A stretch of 64,000 nt of DNA from Jackrogersella multiformis (GCA_902806575.1 CADCXD010000009.1:1922001-1986000), one strand, 5' to 3'. Counted from the first letter of the stretch, positions 1 to 13,641 are shown. Program-made: numbers and translations. The notes: a model not told the origin generated them from the letters alone.

Positions 1-2807
1 ACTATCCCGTTTAGATACTGAAGCTGGTTACCACCACCATTGCCGACTGCCTCCTCCACTTTATGTCTAGCGTTGATTGCTCTCTCCTTAAGCCTGTCTA
101 ACTCGGTTTTCAGATCATCGATCTCGGCCTTTTTCTCGTCAAGCTGTTGCTTAATATTGGCGTTCTGTTCTTCTAGACCTTTCACATCCGATCGTGCCTC
201 TATAAGACGGATCTGGACCTCCAGCAGGGCCTGGTGGGCATCGCGGATCTGAGAAAGCTGCTCTTTGTGCTCCAGAACGGACCGAGCCTTTTTGACGATG
301 AGCTGATCTTCTTGGGCGCTGTATTCGAACATTCTCTTTCTGCACTCGACAAGTTCCTTTTGTGTATCTTCCAAGGCTCTCTTCTCAGCCGCTATAGGTT
401 GTTAGTCTATGGCCCGGTTCGCTAGGTGATATCTGCTTACCGATTTTATCCCCGAGAGTTGCATACTGAGTAGCAGCTTTTTGTAGCTCATTCTTTTCTT
501 TTCTCAATGCATCCTTGATGATTGTTAGCCTTGTAAACGATTAGAGCAATAAACACAGGGGCTTACTATTTGCTGTCGGATTGGTTCTTCAGCCTCGTCC
601 ATTTCCTTGGTACGCCTCTTGTTTTCTTGCGCCTGTTGTCTTATTTCCTGGACCTCGTCGTTTAATTCATTGATCCGTCTTTGCAATGCGGTTCTTTCAG
701 CGTGATCAACTGGCTGGTTTGTCCAAAATCTACCTTGGTTGATCCTCCTTGTACTAGTTGAGACTGCGCCTTCGCCATATTCTCTACGTCTTGCAACGCG
801 AAACATCGATTTGCCGGCGGCCCAGCTGGAAATCCTGTCGCATTTGGCTATCTGTTCATATTGGTTATTGCTGATATCCCGAAAAGCAACGCCGGAGATG
901 TGTAATCTCTTCTCCGCGCAGAGCATTGCGAGAACTGGTTCTGGCCCTTCTAAGTAATCGATAGCATACCCATCAAGACCCATCTCGCGGACTTGTTCTT
1001 TGGGGATCGCTGGTCGAAACGAAGCAAACTCGCTTCCGCAGGTCCTAATTGATACCGAAATGCCCAAATGCTTGAAGAATTCAGAGCTGAGCTTCTTGTG
1101 GTCGTTTCGAGTTTGACAGGTAAAGCAGAAGAAGTCTTCCGGAGAGAGGAGAGCTTGGACCTGGTCCGAGAACCGTTGATCCGTGATGGAACAGCTAAGC
1201 ATTGGTGGACCAAACACTTCTTTCTCAAAATCATCCCGGTGCTCCTGAAGCCATTCCCAGCCCTTCGCGGCATCAGCATGGACCTTCTTTAAATGAGCGA
1301 GTCTCTGGCCATCTTGAGAATTTAAGGCTTCCAAGTTTCTTTCAATTTCTTCCTTCTCGCGATTCTTCCTGGAGTTGACATCTTTCAGCTCGTCAAATTG
1401 GCCACGAAGGTTACGTTTCTCTGCCTCATTCTCGCGCAAGATGTGCTCTTGTTGACGCTAGTGTGTCGTATGTTAGTATTGGAGGACAGTTATGAGAGTG
1501 GTTACACTTACAATCTTCTGATTCCACTCAGAGCCGACAAACTCGGGGGGCTTGTTTTGGAGTTTGGCCTCGAGGTCCGTAATTGTTCTACGCAACTTTG
1601 CCAGGTCAGACCGTTTAGAGGCATGGGAACCGTCTTCCGCTTTTCTCTTATTTTGAAGATGTTTGATTTTTTCATCTTGAGCCTCAATGGCCTGCAAAAG
1701 TTCGTCGCATGCCACCTCGGCACTCTTCAACGCCTTCTTTCTTTCCTCAACAACGGCCTTGATCTTATGTTGGTATTCCTGCTTTCGATTTACAGCCTGG
1801 AAGGCAGGCCCACAAGCTTGCTCCAGTTCCTGCAGCCTCTTCACAGCGTCTTGTCTTTTCTGTTTTGCTTCGTTCACTGAACGGCGAAGAGTGTTGTATT
1901 CCGCAATAGCACGGGCACGATGGAGGTCGTGAATGTTCTTCTGGATCGCTTCTCTCTCTCGGAGTCTGTCCACGTCGGCCTGCGATCCCTGCTGACGTGT
2001 TTCGTGGCCTTTCAAAGTCTCGATATTGGCGTCGAGCCTAGCCTTCAGCTCCTTATGTTTTTTGTGCAACTCCTTCAACTGGTTGTGCCAGTTGATGATC
2101 TGTTCGGGGGCAGCGGCTCGTAGGGTCTCGTGGAGAAGTTGTATGGGAGTAAGACCGGCGAACTCGGCAACCCTATCTTGGGGCAGAAACTGGCAAAGAT
2201 TGTCTATTTGGATACGCAAATCGTTCGTAAGATGTTTTACAGCCTGATGAGTGCTTTCCTTCCCATTGAGCCACCATTTCGTCTTATTATCTTCTTTGCG
2301 GATCTGCATGCGTATTATGTGGTTGGGACGCTTGTCTGATCGACCTTGTAATTCGATTTCAACTATAGCACTTTCTTTCCCGTGCTTCACAAACTCTCCT
2401 ACGTTGCTCGCTCGACCGAGGTGCCTCGGGTGAAAGCCTAAACCTAGGCAGATAGCACACACCAGAGAACTCTTGCCGGTGCCGTTTGGGCCGATGACCA
2501 TGTTGAGATTCGGGCCGGGATTGAACTCGGCGTGCTCGTATGTGACGAAGTTCTCTAGTAAGACCCGCACAATAGCACCTGTCTGGAATTCTCCGGTGCC
2601 ATGCCGACGGTCGGCTCGCGATGGGGAACTCTTTATTCGTTTGCCTTGCGAAACATCTCGGCCACTTTGATCATTGTCGTCCCCCTCCTCCGATAAGGCC
2701 CTATTTTTAACACGTCTTCGACGTTTCGGCGAATCCGATCCCGAAGAATGTCTGTCGTTCTCCTCAAACCGGGCCCTTGACCGACGGCGAGGCTCTAGAG
2801 ACGACAT
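1..2807 (-). CDS. SMC5: SMC5, structural maintenance of chromosomes protein 5 (3' end outside window)
   Basis: ATPase arm of the nuclear SMC5/6 complex, which acts in recombinational repair and replication-fork stability. Four exons join in frame: 2807-1512, 1457-567, 513-441 and 391-1, with introns of 53-54, 53 and 49 bases bearing GTAAG donors. The visible part is about 883 residues of a family usually near 1,100. A basic, Ser/Arg-rich N-terminus of about 75 residues precedes the SMC head. Walker A (GPNGTGKS) is at about 106-113 and the FLPQDRV stretch typical of SMC5 follows. Coiled coil runs from about 240 to 500, a hinge-like globular region from about 510 to 650 (starting near VFGPPML), then the returning coiled coil. 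The C-terminal Walker B/signature half is beyond base 1. A partner subunit, Nse4, lies at 36706-38090. Identification is firm; exon ends were placed by eye. Confidence 0.93.
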
Positions 2808-4657
2808 GGCCTCGGAAGATGGGTGGTCAGCTCTGGTCGCAGATAAATATCGAGTGTATTGTTGAATAGGATCGGAACAAGAGTTTCGGTAGGTGCTGAT
2901 AATTCTCGAGGGTGTAATAAATCATACGAATTCTGGTATTTTGGTATTTTGGTATCTTGGTACAGGGCTGGATCGAGTTGGTGGAATTTGGAATATGTAC
3001 TAGGTAAGTAGATAATAAAACAAAAGTATCCACAGGGAAAAGACGCGGTTAGGTATGCCGTTTACACAAATATTGAGTTCCAGCAACGTGGGACGCGTTC
3101 TAAGTATAATATATGGGGCACTTGACTTAAATAACTTTAAATCCCTAAAATTGGCCTAATTAGGATTAGATCATTTTAAGTACCTATGTACCTATGTGGG
3201 TAATAACTTAGCGATCAGGGGTTCCTGCGGCTGAACCCCTCCTTTAACGTCATTCCTTACTACATAGATACTTACTTAGTCAGCATTTTTACTCTTTGCT
3301 CTTACCCCTTTATACCTTTTATCTATCGAGGTGACTACCATGAGATCAGAGATTGTGAGTTACAAATATGTGTTATAAGAAAGAAGCTTACGATATTTAT
3401 AAAGCATTGTGCTTAAGTAAAATATTTATTATAACTCTATCCCTTTAGTTGCTTTGTTAAGGATCAATTAAGTTAATTGCGTATACGTCTTTCTATAACG
3501 ATAAAATAAGGCTAAACTTTTGTCGAATATGTTTTTATTTAATCGAATATGTTCCAATTGAGTTGAAATTGAAGTTGGAATATGGTCGGAATAAAGTCGA
3601 AGTCTTTAAAGTTGACGTGAAGGCGAAGTTAAGTGAAAGCGGAGTATAGTTAAAGTTAGAAACACCTACTGGTAGGTTACGTGGTTGCCTCTTCAGCAAC
3701 TACTTAAATGGTATATGCAAAGAAAATATGGAGACTGGTTTCTACTGATAACTCTAAAGCAATAGAAATATACTTAGGTTGCTACGTCATTCGTAGGTTC
3801 GGCACGAGGCAACTAGCAGGTGGGTAAACGAAGTCGTCGCAAAGTGTTAGAAGGAACGACTTCATATCCATAGAAATCAACCCTCGAATTACGAATTACG
3901 AAAATAAACAAACATTATTGGTCGTCTTCAAGAAACTCTTTTTTATTTAAAGATCCTCTAAGCAATGCAGAAACTAGGAGGGGTGTCTTAACTTAAACAC
4001 GTATTTTTTTTGAATCACCACATTCTCTATCACCACTAGCTTATTTAATGGTATCCAACATTTAATCCATCAGCTTTCTCTAATCCAATCCATACATCCT
4101 TCACTTTACTTCCCTTTACTTTACTTCCATACTTTCTTTACTTTACTTTACTTCATTCACTTTATGCTCTACATTGGAAGTATTGGAAGCAAACCCCACG
4201 CTCCCTTTCCTTCTTGCCATTCTTTCTCTTGGCCCTCACACAGCCTACACACACTCCTTGGTTGAACATCATCCACACTTCTTCTAATAAGTGCTACTCC
4301 CGCTCACATGCTTCCTTCCAGTCTGTCATTTTCTAAGATCATTGAACTTGTTGACATTGCAATCATTCGCCTCTCTGGCAACCATTCGCCTCCCTGGCAA
4401 CCACTAATACGTTGACCTACTCACCTCAATGTTTACATCTACGTACCAACCCTCTCATTAGTCAACTTCAATGTTTACTACTTGATCGGAACCTCTACTC
4501 ATCCCACAATCCATTTCACCCTAGCCCAAACTGTATCCTGTATCCTTTTACTTTACCTCTTGGTCATCTTGATATTCCAATTGGTTGCTTGAGAACCCTA
4601 TCTACCTAGGTAGACATATGTTCTGAATCTGCCTTCCCAACCTTGGAAGTCTTCAAC
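2808..4657. other. Intergenic spacer between divergent SMC5 and kinase genes
   Basis: No convincing gene. The first few hundred bases should hold both promoters' proximal elements for SMC5. The middle (about 3060-3990) is AT-rich. Visible features are an imperfect TTTTGGTAT repeat near 2935-2962, a perfect 8-base inverted repeat (3217-3224 with 3233-3240), a pyrimidine-rich tract with repeated CTTTA units at about 4100-4165, and one TACCTAGGTA palindrome at 4603-4612, about 45 bases before the kinase start. Confidence 0.6.
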
Positions 4658-7600
4658 ATGGCTGGTCAACGTGGACCGCCCGCTCAATCCTCCCGCCCTC
4701 CCTTGGGAGATGCAACCGCTCGCGTAATCAATGCAGGTTCGGCGAGGCCTTCCAAACCCAGCCAACCCTATCAAGCCTATCAACCTTTCCAACCCCAAGC
4801 TGCCCATCTTAACCCCTTGAGAGCCCATCCAATCAACAACGCTACGCAACACGCTACTTCAAGAACAGGTTATACCTCGAAGCTTGCTAGACCCAATGCC
4901 CCTACGGGTACGCGTTTTCCCGCAGTTTCGCGAGATGCCCAACAAGACGGCAAACGCCGTTCACAAGCCTCAACCCTCAGTCTCAATTCCTATGCTCAAC
5001 GCCGTAAAACCCATGTTGGGCCATGGGAGCTCGGGAAGACCTTGGGTGCCGGCTCGGCTGCCAGGGTGCGGCTGGTTAGGCATCAATATACCAGCGAATT
5101 AGCCGCCGTCAAGATTCTATCTAGGGATGTCCATTTCAACACGCAACCGGGAAGCATAGCGGAACTCGACAAATGGGACCGCAGTCGCCGCGAGTACACT
5201 GCAGAGAATCGCATTCCGTTCACCATTGAGAGGGAGGTTGCTATCATGAAGCTGATCGAACACCCTAACATCGTGAAGCTGTACGATATCTGGGAGAACC
5301 ATCAAGAGATGTAAGTCACATATTCAACTTTCTATTAAGTACCCAGCCGCTAATATACGATGCAGTTATATTGTTCTCGAGTACGTCCCACGCGGCGATT
5401 TCTATGCCTATCTAGACCAACATGGTCAGCTACCTGAGATTGAAGCGATGTTCTTCTTTCGGCAAATACTCAGCGCTTTGGAATACGTTCATTCCTTCAA
5501 TATTTGTCACCGTGACCTTAAACCGGAGAACATCCTCGTGTCGGATGACAATCAACTCAAGATTACCGACTTTGGTATGTCGGCTTTGCACCAAGGCCCC
5601 AATCACCGGTTGAAGACGTCTTGCGGAAGTCCGCATTACGCCGCCCCTGAGCTCATCGGCTCGGGAAGCTATCGTGGTGATAAGGCCGATATTTGGAGTA
5701 TCGGAGTCATATTGTACGCTTCCTTAGTCCATGCCCTGCCTTTCATCGACGGAACTGTAAAACGACTCCTTTACAAGATTGAAAATGGGTTGTACCGCAT
5801 GCCCTCCTTTATCACCCCCGAAGCGCAGGATTTGATCCGCAAGATATTCGTGGCGGATCCAGAGAAGCGCTTATCCTCTAAGGAGATATGGAAACATCCT
5901 GTGGTTAGCAAGTACAATCACTTGGACAATTACAACGAAGGGGAGTCAGCCCACGACTATAGGAACAATGCGAGATACGACCCAGTACCTGCCGACGAAG
6001 TCGATGAGCAGACTATAAGGCAGTTGAAATCTGTGTGGCATACGTATTCCGAGAATCAATTGGCATCGTTGGTGATGAATTCTGAGTAAGTTCGATCTAT
6101 GCTGGATCAGATTGACTTTTGCTAACATCAATGAACAGACGCAACGAGTTCAAACTGTTTTACTGGCTACTTTGCAGCTACCGGGAGAAAGGACTAGAGA
6201 ATTACGGTACCGAATTGACGCATTCACCTAGCGACTACCACCATCTGCAACCTCCCAACTGGAAGAAGAAGTACACGACTGTTGAATTCACAGCGCAAGG
6301 TGGACGAACTATGTCAAAATTCACCGTCATCTCGAATATCGCCACTGACGAGAACGGCGAAGCCTTGGAGACAGCTTCCACAGAAGGTGCCGCCACTGTT
6401 CAAAGTTATGACCCGTATAAATCATCTCGTGTCATGGATGACGTTGTTGCTAGTCAAGCGAAGATTACCATCCATCGCAATGGCACATCATCTACACGAC
6501 CTTCGAGGCCCCAGAGCATTCGCAGCGGGTCGATCAAAACGAATAACTCGAACTATTCAAGGCGTGCTAGAAGTGGACGGCATAGCAAAGCCCCTTCTAT
6601 TCGACGCGGCTCGCGACGTTCTCTCAACTCGATCATGAGCGGCGAGGAAATTTCATATAAACGGCCAGCCTCACGTCATAAGCGAGGAGTTGAATTTTCC
6701 CATGCCCAGAAACGATCAATCAATCAGAGCCAGGCCGGCTGTCGCCCTGCCAGCATTGCTGGAGATGATATCACGTACGATCGAGACGTCTCACGCCCTA
6801 CAAGTCCTTGCAAAAGGACCAAGTTCTCTAAGAGTTCCGGGAGAAGCCGTTCTGGTACACAATCTATGGCGGATGTGTCCCAAGCTGATGTTCGTGGTTC
6901 GCATTGCAATGAAGAATTTCGTCAACTCAGTCGTAGCTTTGCGAAGGATTGTGATGATGCTTTCAATAGATCCTCGTTGGAGCCAGAATCCTATATAAGT
7001 GAGACCCCACTCAGCTCGCCAATTTCAGAGAATGCAGGAAATCTCTTGGCTGCTTTCAGCACACCAAGTCCAGCTACTGTTAACATTCAGGGAGCCAGGG
7101 AGGTGAATAGTCGTATAGCATCATGGGATGCACGGCCGCTGCCACCGGCACCATCTGCACAGGACTCTGACATGCATGAATACATGACGGCTAAGAAGAG
7201 AGCCGAGCGAGTTGGGGGCTACATGCCCGAATCTTCTGGTCACGCAGCTCAGCTTAATCAATATGGGCCTTCTGAAGGAGCGGAGACAGATCGTAGAACC
7301 GTCTCGGCACCTATGTACTCGCAGCATAGCACGCAATGGGGCAATAATCTCTTGCCATCTATTAATGAGGTATCGAGAGAAGAGGGTCACTACAGAGATG
7401 GGGATCGGGTTCGAGTCGTTTCTGCGCCCGAGCCCTCGATGGCCCATTACCCGTCAGGAAGAGAGGGCGCGAGCTTGGAGCACTTAGCTCAACAAGGGGA
7501 CACGATACGCGTAGTATATTCCCCCTCTCGTAAATCATGCAAAATGGAAAACCCAGCCACTCCCGGTGCCCGCCAGGAACCATCTCTAGGGGAATCATAT

Positions 7601-8576
7601 CTGGGTGCTGAGCCGAACCCCCAGATACTGCAAGGACTGTCCCTTCGCCAGAAGTACGTAGCTGATGGGATGGATGCGCAGGCTCCCAATGAACCCTCAG
7701 TGCAAGCCGGGGAGAGCTTTACTTCCTTCGTTAAGAAGAAGCCATCATGGTTCAAACGTAGTTCCAAGGAGAAAAGCGATCTTATTGATGGCTTTAGCCA
7801 AAGCAACTCCGACGGGCTCAACCGCATCGACACTAACTCATCTGCTGGCCCAGCTGATCCGCCAGCAAAGAAGAGGGGCTTTAGTTTTGGTTGGTGGCGC
7901 GGAAGCAAAGAGCAAACACAGATGAAGCTCTCGCTCGCAGGTAAGTCTATCCGTGGCCGTCAGCATACCGTATGGAAACTAATAATGAATATAGCTCCTG
8001 ATTTCGATGATTCCAGTAGCCCTGAACGTGCCCGCATGTTTGGTCGTCGTAATAACAAGACTGCGACTCGCAACATCGAGCCTCAGCAAAACTGGCTCGC
8101 TCGCCTATTCCGGGTCAAACCTGCTACGAGATATATTTGCTTCTCGGTCCCTCGACGCCGTGCGCGACAGGAAATCGCTGCCTTGCTGAGACAATGGCGA
8201 CCTCATGGCATGAAGGATATTGCGGTGGACAGGGAGCGTAACATTGTCTTTGCGCGAGTGGCTAAGAAGAATGGTAAGTACCTACTCATAATCAGCGTTA
8301 CGAATGTGCAAACGGATATGATTAGTACCTAAGCTAACGATATTTGGTACAGATCTCAACTTGAAGGAGGCTTCCTTCGCCGCGGAGGTCATGACGGTTA
8401 TTGAGCACGGCAAGCATAATCGGCTGTGCATTGTTCGCTTTACGCAAGAACGTGGAGCGGCCACTACCTTCAACAAAGTAGTCGATGAGATGGATAAGAA
8501 TTTTGGCTCGCGTGGCTTGCTGGTGACCGGAAAGTACAAGGCCAAGATGATGATCAATACCCTCAACTCATCGTGA
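4658..8576 (+). CDS. Gin4/Hsl1-type (Nim1-related) serine/threonine protein kinase with fungal KA1 tail
   Basis: Morphogenesis-checkpoint kinase of the group that includes yeast Gin4, Kcc4 and Hsl1 and fission yeast Cdr1/Cdr2; these act at the cell cortex and septin collar and restrain Wee1/Swe1. Five exons join in frame: 4658-5310, 5366-6085, 6139-7940, 7995-8273 and 8353-8576, giving about 1,225 residues. The start is the ATG in AACATGG. The kinase domain spans about 122-400: glycine loop LGAGSAARV, lysine in AAVKIL (about 152), HRDLKPEN, DFG, and APE in the activation segment. A long Ser/Arg-rich, probably disordered middle follows. The last 160 or so residues, beginning near WLARLFRVKP, resemble the fungal KA1 lipid-binding domain. 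The 54-base intron 7941-7994 is stop-free and a multiple of three. Which yeast paralogue is the true orthologue cannot be settled by eye. Confidence 0.9.
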
Positions 8577-9853
8577 TATCACACAGTTAGAGATCTTCGA
8601 TCCTCTGTGGAGTGAGAGCTTATATTGGCTCCGTTTTGCTCACAGGGTATATCATAGTGATGCACGGGTGTGGAGAACCCCCCAGCTTCCTCTATTGTAT
8701 CTCTCGTTGGTGGATTGCAGAGTTTGGAGGTGAGTCTCCTGGTATAGTTGAGAGGGTCCGAATACGGCCCTATAGCTTGGTACCATATTGGAGAAGTTGA
8801 GGGATTGTGTGATGAAGAAAAAAAGGGGGTAACGTCTCTTGTCGAGTCTTTCCCCAAGAAAACCAAGAAAAAAGATTGTATGGCGAGGGCGAGGATGAAG
8901 TGAGTGTTATTAGCAGAGGAAGGTTGTCTAACCCGATGCTACAACACCCAGTACTAGTGGTTGTATAAACGACTCTGGTTACGGACAAAGTTGCAAGTGG
9001 CTTTGGCGTTGGCCATAGCTTTGTACAAACCACTTGATTCTGACGCATAGCACATATGAATGTGCAACGGTAACTTACGATAATAATATAATGACTCTTT
9101 TTTTTTTTCCTTTAATCACTCGTAGTTTTCGAACTTAATTGGTAGAAATCCATGGACGTTGACAGTTGTCGATGACTAACCCTTGAATACTTACTGGCAG
9201 AATAGCGTCGGACTAGGTGCAGACAGTGCGCAGACCGTAAAAGCAACACTGCTTTATACTGTACACTTGTATCCCTCAGACCACCTTCTTGGTAATTTAC
9301 CCGCGTTATGGCGCTGATTAGGTAATCAAGGGATAGTTAGCAGCACAGTTTAATTCTGACCGGTAAGAAGGGGGGACCTAGGTACGGATGTGCTACTAGC
9401 TTATCTAATCCGTTCCACAAGTCGGGTGTTTCCGGTCCGAACTTCCACATTTGAATATAACAGGGATAATGGGCGAATGGAACTGGCTTACTGTTTTATA
9501 AGAGACCAGCAAATAGGAAAGCTAGAACATTTTGACCCTATCTAGAGGAAATAGAATTTCTTAAAGCAGTTTCAAAAAATTTGAGGGTTTTTTTTTATAT
9601 CTTCATTTTTATCTTTTTTTCTCATCTACTTCCAAGAGCAAACGCCACAGAAACACTAAACACTAAACACTACAGGTCAATTAAGTTTAACCGGACCCTT
9701 TATAGCAAGATCTGCCATCCCTTTTGGGTACCTGTCAGCTGATATCCAGTTAGCCAATTGGCAGCTTTCAAGGTTTCTGTCTCAATTGATCTCGGGAGCT
9801 ACTGCTGCGTGTCCTGCGTTCCCTGCGAGCCCTTCCGTGTGCCACAATTGATC
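8577..9853. other. Spacer between kinase 3' end and fumarase
   Basis: Probably holds the kinase 3' UTR and the fumarase promoter. A poly-T run sits at about 9098-9107 and a T-rich stretch at about 9588-9620. Open frames here are short, lack recognisable content and start mostly at non-ATG codons. No repeats of note. Confidence 0.5.
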
Positions 9854-11658
9854 ATGCTTCGATCGGTAGGAGCTACGGCCGCTGGCCAAGCTAGGAATAG
9901 GCTTGGACCGAGGACTGTTCCGCGGCAGGTTCTTTCCACATGCAATGCCTCCTCATCCTCCACTTCGTCATATGCCATTTCGTCATATGCCACTTCGAGA
10001 TCTTGTCTTAGTGCCTCCAACAATTTCAACATCTCTAGCAAACCGACCTATTCCCTACGATTCCAGAGAAACTTGCATGCGACGACGATAAGAATGGCTT
10101 CCAACACGAGAACCGAAAGCGACGCATTTGGCGAGATCCAAGTCTCTGCCGACAAGTACTGGGGAGCTCAAACTGAGCGATCTCTCTCCAATTTCCGCAT
10201 TAATCAACCCTATGACCGGATGCCTCCTCCGATTGTGAAGGCATTCGGTATTTTAAAAGGGGCTGCGGCCACCGTCAACATGCGATACGGACTTGGTATG
10301 CCTCAATTCCACGTGGAGCGCATTACGCCCTAACTACATATATATGGGATACTGACTTACATGCTGCGACTGTGTTATTATAGATGAGAAGATCGGAAAG
10401 GCCATTCAGCAAGCTGCCGCCGAGGTGGCCGACCTCAAGCTCATCGATCACTTTCCCCTCGTTGTCTGGCAGACCGGCTCCGGCACCCAGTCCAACATGA
10501 ACGCCAACGAGGTCATTTCAAATCGAGCTATCGAGATCCTTGGAGGCAAAATGGGAAGCAAGAAGCCAGTTCATCCAAACGACCACGTGAACCGTTCCGC
10601 CTCTTCAAATGACACTTTCCCCACCGTCATGCATATTGCTGCCGTTCTCGAGATCGAAGGTGAGCTAATACCGTCGCTCAAGAGCCTCCGGGACGCACTC
10701 CAGAAGAAGGTGGACGAATTCGAAGCCAAGAAAATTATCAAGATCGGGCGAACTCATCTCCAGGACGCTACCCCCTTAACCTTAGCTCAGGAGTTCTCGG
10801 GATATGTAGCTCAATTAAATTTTGGAATTAAGCGAGTAGAGAGCTCCTTGCCAGATCTGAGGTTACTAGCCCAGGGCGGTACCGCTGTCGGCACGGGAAT
10901 CAACACTTTTGTGGGTTTCGCAGAGGCCATCGCTGAGGAAGTTAGTAAGATGACAGGAACCGAGTTCAAGACAGCACCGAACAAGTTTGAATCGCTCGCT
11001 GCGCATGACGCTATCGTCCAGGCCTCTGGCTCTCTCAACACCTTGGCTACGTCGCTTACCAAGATCGCCCAGGATATCCGATACCTGGGCAGCGGTCCTC
11101 GTTGCGGACTAGGCGAGCTAAACCTACCAGAAAATGAGCCGGGTTCAAGCATCATGCCCGGAAAGGTCAATCCTACACAATGTGAGGCTTTGACGATGCT
11201 CTGCGCCCAGGTGATGGGCAACCATGTTGCTACCACCATTGGTGGAATGAACGGCCAGTTTGAACTCAATGTCTACAAGCCCCTCATCATCCGAAATCTG
11301 TTGCACAGCGTGAGGCTCTTGACGGATGGCATGCGCTCGTTTGAGAAGAACCTCGTTGAGGGCCTCCAAGCCAACGAGGAGAAGATTTCCAATATCATGA
11401 AGGAATCGTAAGTTCATCTGATATTCAAAACCCTGGACGAAAGAATGACTAATGTTTGTGATATCCAGGCTTATGCTGGTTACCTGCCTTAACCCCAAGA
11501 TCGGTTACGACATGGCATCCAAGGTAGCCAAGAACGCGCACAAGAAAGGCCTAAACCTAAAAGACAGCGCAATGGAACTCAAAGCATTGACTTCGGATGA
11601 GTTTGACACACTCGTCAAGCCGGAACTCATGATAGGGCCCACGCCTTACAAGGGCTAG
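9854..11658 (+). CDS. Fumarate hydratase (fumarase), class II, with mitochondrial presequence
   Basis: Reversibly hydrates fumarate to L-malate in the TCA cycle. Three exons join in frame (9854-10295, 10384-11407, 11469-11658), giving 551 residues. Residues 1-80 are rich in Ala, Ser, Arg and Thr with few acids, as expected of a mitochondrial presequence. A second in-frame ATG at 10094 (residue 81) begins right where homology to the mature enzyme starts (MASNTRTES, then FGEIQV and the WGAQT motif). Family marks are TGSGTQSNMN, the GRTHLQDATP active-site stretch, and the signature GSSIMPGKVNP near residue 400. The upstream frame extends to a TTG at 9758, but the first ATG is 9854. Fungal fumarases commonly serve both mitochondria and cytosol, and the two starts here fit that. 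Malate synthase lies about 2 kb downstream on the same strand. Confidence 0.95.
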
Positions 11659-13641
11659 GTACATCTGGTAGTTGAGCCCGTCGTACATTATGTTCAAGCC
11701 GAACTTGACGCGCTTGAGAAGAAGGCGTTGGCCTATCACCATCACCACGAGTCTTCTCACTAAGGCCTTACCAGGTAGATATTTGCTAACGCATCGCCTT
11801 ACATATTACCGACAGTAGCAGCCCCCCTATAGATAGATGATAGATGAGTGTTGTCGGGGTATCAATAGCGACCTCGGACTTGTATGGATCCTCGCAATTG
11901 TAGATAAATAGAAATAAAAAGTAAACTGATGTCAACAACCTTGTCCCTATCGACCAGACGTAGAAGCCCGAATGCCGGATCTAGTTTAATTTGGGAAGAT
12001 GAGAAAGAAGCGCGTTCTCAACTCTGGCCGAGCCCCATTGCTTTTCTTCCGCTACGATACCTTAAATAAATGCTCCTGTAGGATTCGACAAGCAGTCGGT
12101 TAGGTATGATGGTGTATGCTCGTGTATAATGGTGTATAATCGTAGTGTATTTAGCTAGGGCTGGGGTTCGGGTACTCTCGGCAACTCACCCGATCTAGGA
12201 ACCTCGAATTGGTCGATATCCGACCTCGGCAGCGCGGGGAGGATTGCAGTCTCGGCATTTCGGGAACTCCAGGTTTACTACGTCACTCCAGCCAAGTGAT
12301 GGCATCCAATGACATTGCGCGGTTGAGGTATTTGCTAGTTTGCTACTCTGCCACCGCCCGCATCTTCGGGTCTAAATGTGTATCCAGCCCAGGTTCTTAT
12401 TATCTAAAGTGTCTTTTTCACCAAAAGCCTTCGTATCTATCTCGGAAGCCGACAACGGGAGTCGAGTGGAATGGCGACATCGCTGTATAGTAATATTAAC
12501 TTGGCCGTGGTGGTTTATTATGAGCATTGGTACGAATTGTACTAGATACTTGGGTTGCTTAGTTGAAAAGATTGGAGCTCCAAATTGAAGATAGAAACGG
12601 TTCCTTATGAGCGTCGGACGGATGGGTTCCATATTTACGGCATTTAAAGACCAATAGAAAAACTAGGAGTCAGCCCTTCAGCTTACCGTTTTCAATTGGC
12701 ATGTGGGGGGGGGGAATAGAAGCTGGGGAACGCCTTCATATTTTAAGAACCGGGGTTAAAGCTTTTTACCTAGTGTAGAGCTTCTCCAACTTACGACTTA
12801 CATGTGAAGGGAGGTATATCTGAATACCTATGTACAACAACTCAACTTCAAACATACGGATGGATACTCGTATATCAATCATATCATTCTAAGTCTAGAC
12901 TCTAACATATTACATACTTGTAGTATCTATTTACCTAGGTAGGCTAGATACCTTTATCTTGATCCTCTTAAGGTCATAGAGTAGCATAGCTCCCCCACAC
13001 TTTCACAAGCTTCTATACCTAGGTAAGTAAGTTATCCCTCTTTCTTCTCATCGGCTACATCAACATCACGTAGCCAGTCATCTATCCTCCTTCCAGCCGA
13101 GACCAGACGGGGAATGTCCTTCGAGTCGCCTCATGTCATAGTCTACCTAGGTACGTACGCACCAAGGCACGTAAGTAAGGTAGGTCTAGACTAATAGTCT
13201 AAGGTTACTGGGTAGTAGTTCATCACCTAGTCACCTAGCCACCTAGTCTACATAAGTTTAAGACACACACACACCTCCACTCCTCCCTTCTTTCAGGAAC
13301 CTTGGCTTCTAGACCATCATCTACCCGAACCTGTCGTCGCCGTTTCTTATAACCGTAATAACCCGCAGCTATCTTTCTATCTAATCCACCACAACCGCAC
13401 TGCCGCTAGCCTTCTCTTAGATATCAGATATCAGACAAAGAAGGTACCCTATACATATAATAACATTAGCTTGCCCTCCTACCTACTCTAGCTCTCTCAT
13501 ACTTTTTCTTATATTTTATCTCTCAATACCTAGTATCTGTACTATCATCATCGGAGCCAGAAACATATAAGTACCGTACATATCATATCCTAGTGGAGTA
13601 TAAATAAGGTCTATCTAGTATATCAAGAAAGGAATATCAAC
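11659..13641. other. Spacer between fumarase and malate synthase
   Basis: No gene supported. An A-rich stretch with AAATAAAAAG at about 11905-11920 could act in fumarase 3' end formation. There is a run of about ten G at 12706-12716. The region nearest malate synthase is pyrimidine-rich and carries several TACCTAGGTA or near copies (about 12932, 13017, 13144). Confidence 0.5.
13599..13606 (+). promoter_or_regulatory. TATA box upstream of malate synthase
   Basis: TATAAATA lies 36-43 bases before the malate synthase ATG, inside an otherwise CT-rich promoter. It is a close match to the consensus, but its distance from the ATG leaves only a very short leader, so the transcription start is uncertain. 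Confidence 0.4.
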
